From NCBI GenBank assembly GCA_973895155.1, contig OZ316892.1, positions 1,426,001-1,490,000 of the forward strand: a stretch of 64,000 nucleotides of DNA, written 5' to 3'. Shown here piece after piece: positions 51,990 to 62,528 of this stretch (position 1 is its first letter; every line of letters begins with the position of its first letter). The translations under genes were made by a program, and so were the position numbers. This DNA is from Marsupella aquatica (taxonomy: Eukaryota > Marchantiophyta). The notes below the pieces were generated by a model that saw nothing but the letters and a program-made list of their open reading frames with translations, searched no databases and had not been told where the DNA came from.

Positions 51990-52330
51990 CCGGGGCCGGG
52001 AGGTTTATGAGGGGGATGGGATCGGGGGGAGGGGGGAATGTACTAGGGCCGGGAGGTTTATGAGGGGGGACCAAGGGATGGGACCGGGGGGAGGGGAGAA
52101 ATGTACTAGGGCCGGGCCGGGAGGTCTATGAGGGGAGACCGGGGGATGGGGCCGGGGGGGAATGTACCAAGGCCGGGACCGAGTCCATAAGAGATTGGGG
52201 GCAGGGGCAGGGGCCGGGGCCGGAAAGGGGGAGTGAAGAGGGGGTGAGACCGGGGGATAGGGCCGGGGCCGTCCAAAGAACGCCAGACCGGAAGATGGGG
52301 TCGGGGACCGGGATAGTCCGGGTGCCGATT
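51990..52330. repeat. G-rich tandem repeats on the plus strand
   Basis: Three to four degenerate units of about 60-70 bp with GGGCCGGGAGGTTTATGAGG and GGGACCGGGGGGAGGGG. Long runs of G with short spacers could form G-quadruplexes. A CCCGG-rich stretch precedes it (51,840-51,990). Long frames here are by-products of composition. Confidence 0.7.
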
Positions 52331-52679
52331 TGCCGGTTGATGACCTTTTAAGCGTCTATTTTCTGGGCAAGTCCAAATCCTGACACAAGTCCAAATCGGG
52401 CTCCCGACCAAAACTCAGAAAGAGCTATCAATTTTAGCTCAGCAATGGTCGTCCTAAACTTCTCAAGCCGTGCAGTGCAGTTCTCATGATAACACCTCTG
52501 CGCATTGGATCCTTCCATGTTGAATGAGAGAATAGAGTCAAGCGGAGACCTCCATGATAATGCAACCAAAGAGTGAATAGTGATATGGATGATTGATCTC
52601 ACAAATTTTGCCCAAAACTTATGGTTTTATTGCTAGTAGCAGATGAACTAAAAAACATTGTCTAAATATTATGCGATGA

Positions 52680-54110
52680 GGTGTTCAATATATTACAGGG
52701 TCTTCTATATGTTATCCATCTCAGAGAGGGTCTTTGAGATTTTACGGATTGTGCCCGCCAACACAATAGACTTATCTCAAAGACTCTCGCCGACTTCAAG
52801 AGGACAAAAGTGATGGTAAACGACCTCTCCAAGACACATCTTAGAGACTCTCGCCAACATGAGAAAGACAATTGTGTATTGCTATGTATGTCAAAGAGGT
52901 CACCAACATAACAAGAACACCACACTGAGATTTCGCTCAAATAACATCAAAATTTTTACTATTCAAAATTTATCGTACAAAATTGTTCTAATTGTTCTAT
53001 TATGCTAAAATTATGACAAGATGACACTACATCAATCTAATGCAGACTGGTATCTGACATGACATTCAATGTGGGCAAACAACTTTCACATTGGTGCTCA
53101 GTCAATGCCGCTAAAAATTGTCACGATTAACAGGAAGACCATTATCAAGTCTTTCTTGAACCTGTTCAATGTACCAGTTACCAACACAAGTCCTTTTCCA
53201 AGACTCTACTCACGCTTGCTCAACACCATATATCAAGAGGTAGCAGTCAACTTCCTCTGAAGTACATAACAACCAGGAATCAATCCTTTCATTTAATAAG
53301 ATACTATAAGACAACCGATTCCAAACATCAATCAATGGGAACGCTCTCATTGAATCTTGAAAGAACAAAGGGGTCACTATAGCCCATCTTACGCTACAAA
53401 ATGCTATAGCTGTAGTCATTGCAACCCATTAAATGTCTCCATTTCCCATTGATATGAGCAACTAATTGTACCATCGGGAAGAGTCTTCACTAGATGATGA
53501 CGACCCCGAACTGGATCCAAAACTGCGACACCTTTGAGCATTGACCAAATCTAAGGCCAGATGTGCAACTCCACAAGATCATCAGGTAATCTTAGAATCA
53601 AGTTACTCACTAGAAGATTATATTGCAGGGGATAACGAGAATTCCAAATGTGAGCACGATCTTGTTTCTTACTAGTCACAAGCATCTGCAATTCCAATAT
53701 AAGTTTTTGTTGTGTCCTATCGATGAAAAGCTCACTCCGCCTACGTCAGGATCCATAGTAAGTTTGTAACAAAGAAACATGCTTAATTTTAGAGCAGACC
53801 GATGCTCTACCCTCCTAATGTAACCTTGTCCAACCTAAACCCTAAACACTAAACCGACCAGGACAACGGGCACATAATATTGGTCACATTAAACGGTCAT
53901 TTTCCTAAACCCTAAACCCTAGGCCCAAAAAAATTGACCATATTTGGTTGTTTGGTAATGTAAATGTTGGCGAGGGTCTCCAAAATACAATGTCGGTGAG
54001 GGTCTTTGAGATACAATGAAGAAGGAGTCCATGTCAATGGCCACTTTCAGAACCTATTCATGTTGGCGGTGGTTGTCGAGATCAGACAATACCGACATTA
54101 AATACAAGGT
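52680..54110. other. Possible DNA-transposon remnant with subterminal repeats
   Basis: A motif like GTTGGCGAGGGTCTTTGAGA recurs. On the left (52,785-52,860) it is read on the minus strand, and on the right (53,965-54,090) on the plus strand. Inverted clusters near two ends are typical of subterminal transposase-binding repeats. No terminal repeat or transposase was identified. Telomere-like CCCTAAA repeats lie at 53,838-53,925. Confidence 0.35.
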
Positions 54111-54128
54111 TATCGATCTCAATTAGAG

Positions 54129-54698
54129 TCAAGATTGGTTGGTTAACACATTGATTTGTGTTGACATTCCATTTGAAGATGTTTGCAAAGCACCAGTACA
54201 AGTGCTTGCACAGGAAGTAGGCTCTTTCCATAGACTCCCTATACATGAAATCCTTGCAGGAGCAACTTGGGAAGACATAGATCTATACGCAATGTATGGA
54301 GTTTGCCCCCTCCAAATATTGTTGACCATGAGCCTCACGCCTATAGCATTTTCTGTTTTGATTCTCCTCATTGATGTGCATACAATTGCCTCAGTCTTAG
54401 CATTACGGATACGTGTGGCAACATACTTGGAGGTGTCTGACCTCCTTCGCCTTGCCTGGCCATTGCATCAAGTACCATGCTCATCATGCATTGTAGGATT
54501 TATCTGCTCTGGGTATGTGTTCAAATCCATTATGATGTCGTCAGCACTCACCAATTCATTCATAACATCTTCACTAAAAATGATGTCCACTCCATTGTTG
54601 TGTAGGAAGAGGACCTCTTCTTCTGAAAGATTAGTTCCACGAGAGATAGGAAACTTTGAAGGTAGCACTGGTGGTAAAACACTGGTAATAAATGGCAA
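54129..54698 (-). other. Unidentified coding-like region
   Basis: Two minus-strand frames (54,698-54,468 and 54,371-54,129) separated by a stop at 54,468 and a change of frame. Pieces such as LSEEEVLFLHNNGVDIIFSE look protein-like but match nothing I recognise. Confidence 0.3.
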
Positions 54699-54834
54699 AG
54701 AGAATTTTATGCAACACTAGTTGTTTGGGCAAAACCAATACGGATATGGAACACCTGGTTTGTTAAATTTACTCCCAGCTAGCCAACAGATACCGACAAC
54801 ACCTAATCCGCTTACTTTTCCTTGGAATGGTTTT

Positions 54835-55915
54835 TTTATAAATTTTAATACCGCAAAAAACCCCATGGATAGGGGGAACACCAACCCTTAATACATGGAG
54901 AAAGCACACAAGCAAGCCACAAAGAGAGCACAGAAATATAGTAGAGAGCATCAAAGCCCCAGGGAGAGCCTTCCAACAATAAATGAAATAACACCAATCG
55001 AGAAAGCACCTATGACCCTCCCACAACAGCACCAAAAAAACACAGACCCCTCAATCAGTAGCGCCGCCATTAGAGGGCACAGAGAGAACTCTGTCACCAC
55101 CCCGCCTCAGCCATTGTTGCCTCGTGCCCTGCATCCATTTTTGAGCGTGATTCAACCAAGAGCAACGTCTCCCACAGGGTAAACCAACCCCAATCACATG
55201 TATGTGGGTGGCAGTCTTAGCAAGCATCATGCCCATGTCAAATGAATGTCCCTCCTTATTAGAGAACATATGTTCATTTCTTCCTAGCCAAATCATCCAG
55301 AGAGTCTGATAGACACAAAAAATCCTAGTAGTGTGAATAGGATTCGGCCCAATCGATGCATCGAGAATAGCCAACAGACCGCCCCCAATGGGTAAGCGCA
55401 GCTCCGTCAAAATCCTGTTGCACATCCTCCAACAGCATGAGGCATGGGAACAATCAATGAACAAATGTTGTATCATCTCCAAGACCCCACAACACAGCTT
55501 ACAATTCCCCATACCAGCCTGGATACGGAGGGCCCTTTGGCCAGTAAACAATCCACCAACCAAAATCTGCCAGATAAAGGTTTTTGCTCTGCAAGAGAGG
55601 TCATAAATCCACAACTTTTTCCATCCAATGCACCATTCAATTTCTGATCGGTGTGAGGACCAGCACCTATTAAGCAGCACATATAAACTCATCTTGGGTC
55701 TCAAGAACTGGTAAACCCTGCAGTTGGTGATATGAAAGTCCTTCAGAGGCTCAGCCCTGTCAGACTAGTGCCACTGTCTGATCGAAGGATCCTTGTCCCA
55801 TCTGCAGGCGGTCGACTCCCAGATTTTCCCTAGGAACGCTTTGGCCAGCCTTCCGCTTACTTTTAGTCTTGTCTCTCTAATAAATTGAGCGTATACTCTC
55901 CGTTCCATGCCTTTG
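54835..55915 (-). mobile_element. 5'-truncated LINE, inverted
   Basis: The C-terminal end of a LINE ORF2 (RAKTFIWQILVGGLFTG, CKLCCGVLEMIQHLF, WMIWLGRNEHMF), about 215-285 codons. A 3' UTR follows, ending in GGTATTAAAATTTATAAAAA near 54,835. It is homologous to 4,870-5,650 of the first LINE. The frame 55,704-55,051 is open. The 5' truncation is typical of target-primed insertion. Confidence 0.85.
55051..55704 (-). pseudogene. LINE ORF2 C-terminal fragment with zf-RVT
   Basis: Open for 217 codons. The zinc-binding part CKLC...H...C is intact (CKLCCGVLEMIQHLFIDCSH). It has TGG (55,297-55,299) where the first LINE has TAG (5,434). Upstream homology continues to about 55,915 with a stop near 55,770. 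It has no RT catalytic domain, so it is inactive. Confidence 0.8.
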
Positions 55916-55923
55916 AATGCACC

Positions 55924-56259
55924 TCAACAACCCAGACTCTTACCAATCATTGAGATGCAAGCCAAAAAAAACATGTCTAGAACCAAATCACTTTCCTGAA
56001 CACGTTGTCTCACGGGCTCTGAATGTGGGGTTGACCTCGTTGTTCGGGGTTCCACAATGACGACATCTGGGTTGCCCAAGCCACGAGAGCCATCGGACGA
56101 TAGATCCATAACTTCAACATCCTGGCTTTTCAAGTTTGCGTCCCTATTTGCAATCCCCCTGAACTTCCTATTCTTTGGTCTGATTACCAAAATAATGTCA
56201 AGCCGGTGGGAATCTTCTACTAGAATATGATGGCCAGCAGTGGCCTTCCCACATTTCAT
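55924..56259 (-). other. Unidentified ORF
   Basis: A 111-codon minus-strand frame next to the LINE break, with no known motif. It may be a chance frame. Confidence 0.2.
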
Positions 56260-56489
56260 AGGAATCGTTTCTACATCTCCTCTAAGCGGGTGGACAAGAA
56301 CTCACGCAAGTGTGGTTGAGTTACAACGATGTTCAATTTTGGAAAGAAAGATTCAACATTTCCAACGGCAATAGCATCTCAAAATCAAAGTTCAAACAAG
56401 CTCGGACCACATCCTTTCCTCCCACTGAATTTGTAGTTCTTCAAAGCTCCATTCTGGCTCAATGTGCAAGATGCATCCAGGGTACTAAC

Positions 56490-57406
56490 CTAACCTTTGT
56501 AGTAAATAAAGATTTCACATAGATGCGTGTACCGACTCTGCCCCGCTGTGGTTAGACATGAGTGTTGCCTTTTCTCTATTGATCTCGTGCAATACCGTTC
56601 TAAAATACATTTCAATTTCAGATGGTCATTTTTTTGGTTCTCGACAATAGACAAAATAGGTGTAACAGAGCGTATCTCGGAGAGCTTCGTCGAGATCCGA
56701 CATGTTGGACGGATATCATGCATAGAGGGGGAAAATGTTAAGATATTTATGAGTCTCACAAAGTTTCCCCAGTGAGAAAACCGAACAATCCACCAAGACA
56801 TCCATGTGGTGAGCTCCTTTGCTTTTTCTGGTAACGCATTGTCCTCATTCCACCACATTTCTAGCCTCTCAAAAACTTGATAGGCAAGAACTATATTATT
56901 AGCATGCCGAAGTGATTCCAACAATTCTTTATGCTTGAATCTTGAACTTGGAACAATGTGAGCTTCTACATTCTCTATACTGATTGGGCCCAATGAAACG
57001 CATCAGACCTCTTTCTGTGGGAATTCATCTTCTCATCCCAAAATTTATTGTGGATTGCATTCCACCCAGCAACAACATTATCAACCATAAATCCACATAA
57101 CCGCACATTCTTCAGCCCATGTTCTTCACATACCCTCCTCCTGACCTTTCATGTAGTTTGCAATGACTTGTTGTCTTCTGAAACTAGCTCGCAAACAAAG
57201 ATTGTGCATAAGCCTCGATAGAAATAGTCATATACGTGTGCTGACATAGTGCACCATCTGTTATCAAGTATGCGGTGCATGACATTAGACATCACCCAAG
57301 AATGCTCAAGATCCCCTCTTGGCTGCATTCTTTGAACGAGGTCCACTCCTGACCCAAGATCTTCTATACTCATTTTAAAATTGTGTGGTCGCTCATCTAT
57401 TCCCAC
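56490..57406 (-). other. Unidentified coding-like region near MULE remnants
   Basis: Frames 57,406-57,149 and 56,993-56,490 on the minus strand, linked by a segment reading GFMVDNVVAGWNAIHNKFWD in a third frame. Composition and length suggest a decayed protein. It lies downstream of the MULE-like frames on the same strand and could be its C-terminal half or another gene. Not recognised. Confidence 0.35.
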
Positions 57407-57897
57407 GTTCTGGGCTGGGAATAAAACACTTTGGATAAAAGGAAATGCAGTCTATTTCTGCATTTCTGGTATCATGCTTACATCAGACAACACATGAGAG
57501 TATCTCTTGATGCTCCTGATCATCAAGCAAAAAATAGATTCGTCGCCCAGAATGACCAATATTTCATCAAGGTTATTAATTTTGCCTCCTTAGTTGTGAC
57601 CATCTCAGCCACTAGGTCCTCAAAAATATCTTTGAATTTTTGTACTACTTTGATCTTGATCACAGACGGCCGTGCTATAGGACTTCTTTTGAGTTCCTCC
57701 TCCATGAGATTATGCACAAGTGATCATTGATCTTTGTTGTGTGTGAACATTGCAAGATGGGTGTGATTTCCAACATGCATGGCAACACAAGACTTGTGAC
57801 AGTTATTAAGGTCATCCTTGGTTGGAGTGATGTAGTGTATCTCACGTGGGCATCCAGCTATACACCTAGGAGGCCTCTTGCAGAAGCCAAATTACAC

Positions 57898-58965
57898 TCA
57901 ATGGGAGAACGTCGCGTCCAACAAGGAAAGGTAGCTCATTTGTGCCTGCTCGATCTCAGGTCCACTTTGCAGAATTGTGCTCTTTGCGCTCCTCAAAATT
58001 CTCACAATCCCTATGCAAACAATGCAGAGAACCCAAACATTCACAATTTGGATGTTGTAAGAGTGGTTGTTGTTGTTTAGCTTTGGGCCGATATTTGCTC
58101 CTGTCTCAATTAACCTGCTCCACATGTAACAATCATTCTTTCGCTCCTTATTCTCAACTCCTACCATCGCCCATGCTAGGAGTTCTAAGGATGTGGTTGT
58201 TGCAATCAAATGTAGTGGCAAGTAAAATGATCATGGGAAATCTGCCGCCTGGAAGTTATGTGAGAGCCTAGTCAGAGGATACATCATGAGAAGCTTGCAA
58301 CCATAGCATAAATGAATTACACAAGTGACTTGTCTATTTTACTGCCAGCGCTCTAAAATGCTTTCACAATGCTTCGAGTAGTAGGATAGTGATACCTGTA
58401 TGAGTGCCATCTATCCCAAAAAATGGTCTCACATACTTAAAGGCATTCTGTGAGGATGTTGGTGATATATAAATACGCTGGAACATATTGTCAAACTCAT
58501 AGGTCTGATAAACGACATGTGTGCCTAGATCGATGGCTTTAAGCTTTGCCACAAAAGATATGATATTTTGGAAAGACATGGCCTGGTCACCTCCTAACTT
58601 CTTCACGACATGTTGACGTGCCCTTGCAACAGTCCATATAGTGGTATCGGCACACTCATTCTCTCTAAGAGTACCTCTCATGTCCTTATTTGATGTATCT
58701 TGATTGACTCTGATGGTAGACTCCAACTTCTCCTCAACCCACCATCTTTTATTTGCTCCGTGGCGGAACAAGTGAATGGCCTAACCACAATTGTGGATAA
58801 GATGACTTTGCTGGACACTGACTCTACTTGACTCCTTCAAATGTTTAACATACAACTCAGCTTTGCAAGAGTCTATCAGTGTTTCGTGCAACCCTCTTAA
58901 AACTCCATCCTGCTTAAGCCTCGTAGTCATCTCGGGAGTCATCTAGAACTTTGTCAAAGTCACTC
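57898..58965 (-). pseudogene. MULE-type transposase remnant
   Basis: Mutator-like transposases cut and paste DNA with a DDE RNase H fold. On the minus strand there is a helical N-terminal part (ARARQHVVKKLGGDQAMSFQNI), then YEFDNMFQRIYISPTSSQNAF and the first catalytic aspartate in RPFFGIDGTHTGI near 58,400. After a shift, LLAWAMVGVENKERKND (58,170) matches the post-D1 segment of MULEs (AIVE.ENKE). The frames are broken by stops and shifts, and the third acidic residue is not identified. Terminal inverted repeats were not found. Confidence 0.6.
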
Positions 58966-59043
58966 CATGTCAAGTATTGCTTTTCCTTTAGCAATCTTGA
59001 CTCAAATAGTGTGGGTTCATGACCATCAACAAACCCTGCACAA

Positions 59044-59119
59044 TTGGAGGTTGTGTTGTTTTTTTTGTTTTTTGTTTTTTGTTTTTTGTTTTTTGTTTTT
59101 TTTTGGAGGTTGTGTTGTT
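59044..59119. repeat. T-rich insert with 17-bp direct flanks
   Basis: TTGGAGGTTGTGTTGTT occurs at 59,044-59,060 and 59,103-59,119. Between them lie 42 bases of (TTTTTTG)n. It looks like an A-tail-only retroposed insertion, though slipped duplication is possible. Confidence 0.6.
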
Positions 59120-59124
59120 AAAAC

Positions 59125-60925
59125 TGTGACACAGGTAACATGTCACTTAACCAAACCCAGGTCATAGATTAGGCCTTATACGGGCATTAGGGCCATAGCC
59201 ATAGCGTAGAATAGCACGTATAGCCGTCGGTTGCCATTATGATTAGATTAGGAGTAGGTTAAGATGACCAAATAATTACAAGTTCAGGAAAGGGATTATT
59301 ATGCGCGACCGAGGTACGGTGGCGGCAGCAGAGTAAAAATCAGTTAGAAGAATCATGCTTGGACCGAGGCGCCGACTTCAGCTCATTATCAATGACCAAA
59401 ATGGCCTGGCCTTCTCACGCTCGGGCTCATCCTGGCACCTCCATAAGAGAGGAGCCGATGGCGCTGCGGGCCATTTGCTCATGTCTACCTTTTTGGAATT
59501 CGCGGACGTTGCCATCCACTCGCCTTTCTGATCGAATCGAGTCAACCCTTACAAGGAGATTATCGAGGGAGAGGAGCAGAATGTGGTGAGATTTAGTCAA
59601 GACAATCGAGGCCTCCACGAGGAAAAAGACCAGCCGGGTGGGAACGTGGACTCAACAAACCGGACTACGAGGTTAGTATGACCCTCACAGCCTTGGGATT
59701 TTGGACCTTGTTTGGCGAGGTAGGTGCTAAGTTCTCTGAGACTTACTGGTACTCTTGTCCCGAGAAAGCCGCCTACGAACGAAGATACGCGAAGCTGGTA
59801 ACCAAGGTAGCACTAGTTAATTGCGAAAAGACAGCCATCACCAGGGATTCCAGCTACAACGAGCTGCGAGACTACATCACCGAACTATATCTCAGCGAGG
59901 AAGGGCTTAGAACGGTAGTTGAGGCAATTCTTGAGGTTCCACCAAGTTCTTTAAGCTGAAGGGCAGCCAACGGCTTACTCAAGCGGAGTTCGACAAGATT
60001 CCGGGGTACCTAGACCAGCAGATCGCAGCCAAAAAGTGCCAGGAAGACATCAACAGACAACGGGAAGCGGCGCGTAATCTTACGTTTCTCGGGGAAAGCT
60101 CCAACGCCTTCAACTGGGATATGGCTACCCCGATACCACCAGTGCCTCAGCCGATGACCACTGGCGTACCGCCGAACCGGTCCCAAGTCCGTCCAGTAAT
60201 CAACACAAAGTGTTCTTTGGGTTCCGAGCGAGCTAGTCCGCAACTCGAACAGCGTCCTCGTAAGCGGCCAAGGACTACGATGGTCCCCGAATCAACAACG
60301 CGGACCAACGCCGCGCCTGCACCGGCCCCGGTAAACCCCCCAACCAACCAGACCCGACGGCCCCTGGATAACCCGAAGTCCAACTTATTACAGGTAATCC
60401 GCGTCCCCAAAGTAGTCTGGATCGCGATCAAGAAACTCAAACATGCGGACTATCTAAAGGAACATCAGTTGGAGCAGTTCGCTCACTTGCTTTGGAGGCC
60501 GTGCGCCGCCGGGCCGAAGGAGATTTGTGAATTCATCTCCAATTTCGACACTAACGCGTCGACCACCAAGGTTTCGGGGCAGGCCTTATCACTCACGGAG
60601 CATCGGTTAACGCAAATCTTCTGCCTACCAACCGGGCCAGTGCCGGTGGAAATCCAAATTCGGGATAAGGAGTATACGCCGTAGCACTTCAAACCCGAGG
60701 GTAAGACGGACAACGGATACAAGCAGGGGGCATACACCAACTTAACCTGTATGGAGCGGCTTAACTTCATACGGACTACCCTACACATGATTGAGCCACG
60801 ATCCGAGATTTCCCTCTGCATGATCGTGCAGGTGGAACAGTACAAACAACAAAACTGGGCCCAATTCTTCTACCAAAGATTCTCGGGGGAGCTAAAGCGG
60901 GCTTAGGGTGGTATGGCTATTGGAG
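59125..60925 (+). mobile_element. E3-family element, 3' truncated
   Basis: It starts TGTGACACAGGTAACATGTC (an imperfect palindromic terminus) and matches the inverted copy at 7,958 and the 15.4-kb copy. It ends within the gag at 60,925, where gypsy integrase sequence begins. Confidence 0.75.
59678..60925 (+). pseudogene. E3 gag-like protein, N-terminal and central part
   Basis: It begins MTLTALGFWTLFGEVGAKFS and continues YNELRDYITELYLSEEGLR. A one-base deletion near 59,943 moves the reading to the frame of 60,121 (MATPIPPVPQP, a proline-rich linker, then HADYLKEHQLEQFAHLLW). TAG stops lie at 60,682 and 60,904. The 15.7-kb copy has CAG at the first site. The block shared with E2 begins near 60,590 (LSLTEHRLTQIFCLPTGP). 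Together with the 15.4-kb copy it gives almost the whole E3 protein. No enzymatic domain is present. Confidence 0.6.
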
Positions 60926-61746
60926 GGTTTGAGAATTTATGTGAGCAAGCTCTGATTGATCATCGTATTACCTCTCGTGATCATCCTGAGGCAGATGGAT
61001 TAGCTTAGAGAGTTGTGCAAACTGTGAAGAGAGGATTGCATAAGTATGGCTTGCAAGTTGGTCATCTGGGAGATTGGGATCTCCAGCTACGTTGGTTAGC
61101 TATGGGCTACCATTTTAGTCGGCAAGCATCACTTGCATCCTTCTCACCTTATTTTTTTGCTCTATGGTAGAGAGCCAAATTTGCCAACAGCTATTCATCG
61201 TGATGCTGCACCAATTGTGAACTTGGATGATCCTGATGTTTGGGTCAAGGTGTGTTCAGAGAGAGCACGGGTATTTCAGAGAGTGATGCTCATGGCTTTT
61301 GACAACCTTGCAATTGCCCAACATCGTGATACTTTGAGGTATGCCACTATTCGTGGAGGAGGTTACCATGCCAGCATTTGACGATTTCATCCTGGTGATT
61401 ATGTTTATTTGTAGCAGACAGCACCCACGACACTTGATGTGACCGCAGGCCAGACAATCTTACGTGTACGTGAAGTGTTGTCTTCTGGTGTCCTAATGTT
61501 GAAGGGACGCAATGGTATGGTTTGGAAGGATCATGTGCGCAACTGTGCACCATGTCACCTTGCCAACATTGATGGTACAGTAGATCCAAGCTTGGCACAT
61601 GTTCATGTTGACTTGAAATGTATGTTGTGGGAGTAGCTACTATGTTGATTTGTGATAAGTGTTCTAGAGGATGACACATGTCATGTTTGACACCACCATT
61701 GCAGGTGATTTCTAGTGGATCATGGTTGTATCCTCAGTGTCGGTGA
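60926..61746 (+). pseudogene. Gypsy integrase C-terminal half with a PHD-finger-like end
   Basis: The integrase core end is seen as SRDHPEADGLA, RVVQTVKRGL and LLYGREPNLP, which surrounds the catalytic glutamate region. The C-terminal domain follows (RFHPGDYVYL, TILRVREVLSSGVLMLKGR, VRNCAPCHLANIDGT). After a small frameshift near 61,630 the next frame reads MLICDKCSRG, a TGA (61,672) in place of the usual W, then HMSCLTPPLQ and SGSWLYPQCR, stop at 61,744. With the preceding C..L (KCML) this fits a PHD zinc finger, C4HC3. A PHD finger could direct integration to modified histones. Stops (TAG near 61,004 and 61,412; TGA near 61,379) show it is inactive. It is joined to E3 gag with no linker. 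Confidence 0.7.
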
Positions 61747-61925
61747 AGCCGACTAGTTATCATTTGTGTTCTCTTGGCCGATACGGATTGCAGGAAGGTG
61801 ATCGATGGGGCTCACTTACACCCGGCCTCTTGATCTTCACTTAAAAAGACCGTGTATATCAGCCTTGTAGAACTCATGGCTAGCTAGAGTTGGGGGACCT
61901 TAATCCTAGCTAGGGGAGCGATTAT

Positions 61926-62058
61926 GGGTTTTGGACATGTGTGGACATGAGTTCCACTTGTATTCTATTCTCTTGTGTTTGTGATGCTGCATTGTGGATA
62001 TGTTTGGATGTGTGTGACAAGCGGTGTATGTTGTGTAGCAATGTGTATGCGCACGACA
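61926..62058 (+). repeat. LTR 3' portion, first copy
   Basis: GGGTTTTGGACATGTGTGGA ... GCGCACGACA; repeated at 62,392-62,528 with few changes. It is followed by two bases and the LTR start. Confidence 0.75.
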
Positions 62059-62060
62059 GC

Positions 62061-62528
62061 TGTCACACCATTCTAGATGTTGTTGTAGTATATAGTGCTA
62101 GTTGAGTATGTATGTTTTGTATGTGTGCTATTGGAGCCAATAGGGTTCCATTAGGTTTCTGTGAGAGGGTAGTTCTCCCTTGTGAGGCATTGAAAGGTTA
62201 TCTTTCAATGTTGAGTCTTGGAGAGGGGAGCTTGTGTGTGGTGGCTATGGTGGCTGAGAGCTCTCTCTATGTAGCGTGGATTCTTTGAGTGCAAGGTGCG
62301 TTGGCTCAACATATGTGTGTGATTGGATTGGACGGGATTGAGTGCATAATGTTGGCATCGATCGTTGTTCCGATTGCATTGAGATTTTTGTGGGTTTTGG
62401 ACATGTGTGGACATGAGTTCCACTTGTATTCCATTCTCTTGTGTTTGTGATGTTGCATTGTGGATATGTTTGAATGGATGTGTGTGACAAGCGATGTATG
62501 TTGTGTAGCGATGTGTATGCGCACGACA
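62061..62528 (+). repeat. LTR of the gypsy family (TGTCACACC ... GCACGACA)
   Basis: A 468-bp segment with TG...CA ends. Its first about 300 bp match the inverted segment at 12,133-12,464. Its last 137 bp are also found just upstream (61,926-62,058). That arrangement suggests a partial second LTR or a recombination product. Confidence 0.65.

Noticed and set aside
51816-52411. Proline/glycine-rich frames in the GC-rich block.
   Set aside because: Composition artefact: open on both strands, no motif.
53838-53925. A true telomere.
   Set aside because: Only a few CCCTAAA units, degenerate, inside other sequence.
54139-54720. Plus-strand frame of 193 codons at 54 kb.
   Set aside because: The minus strand of the same interval looks more protein-like; neither is recognised, so no gene is called on the plus strand.
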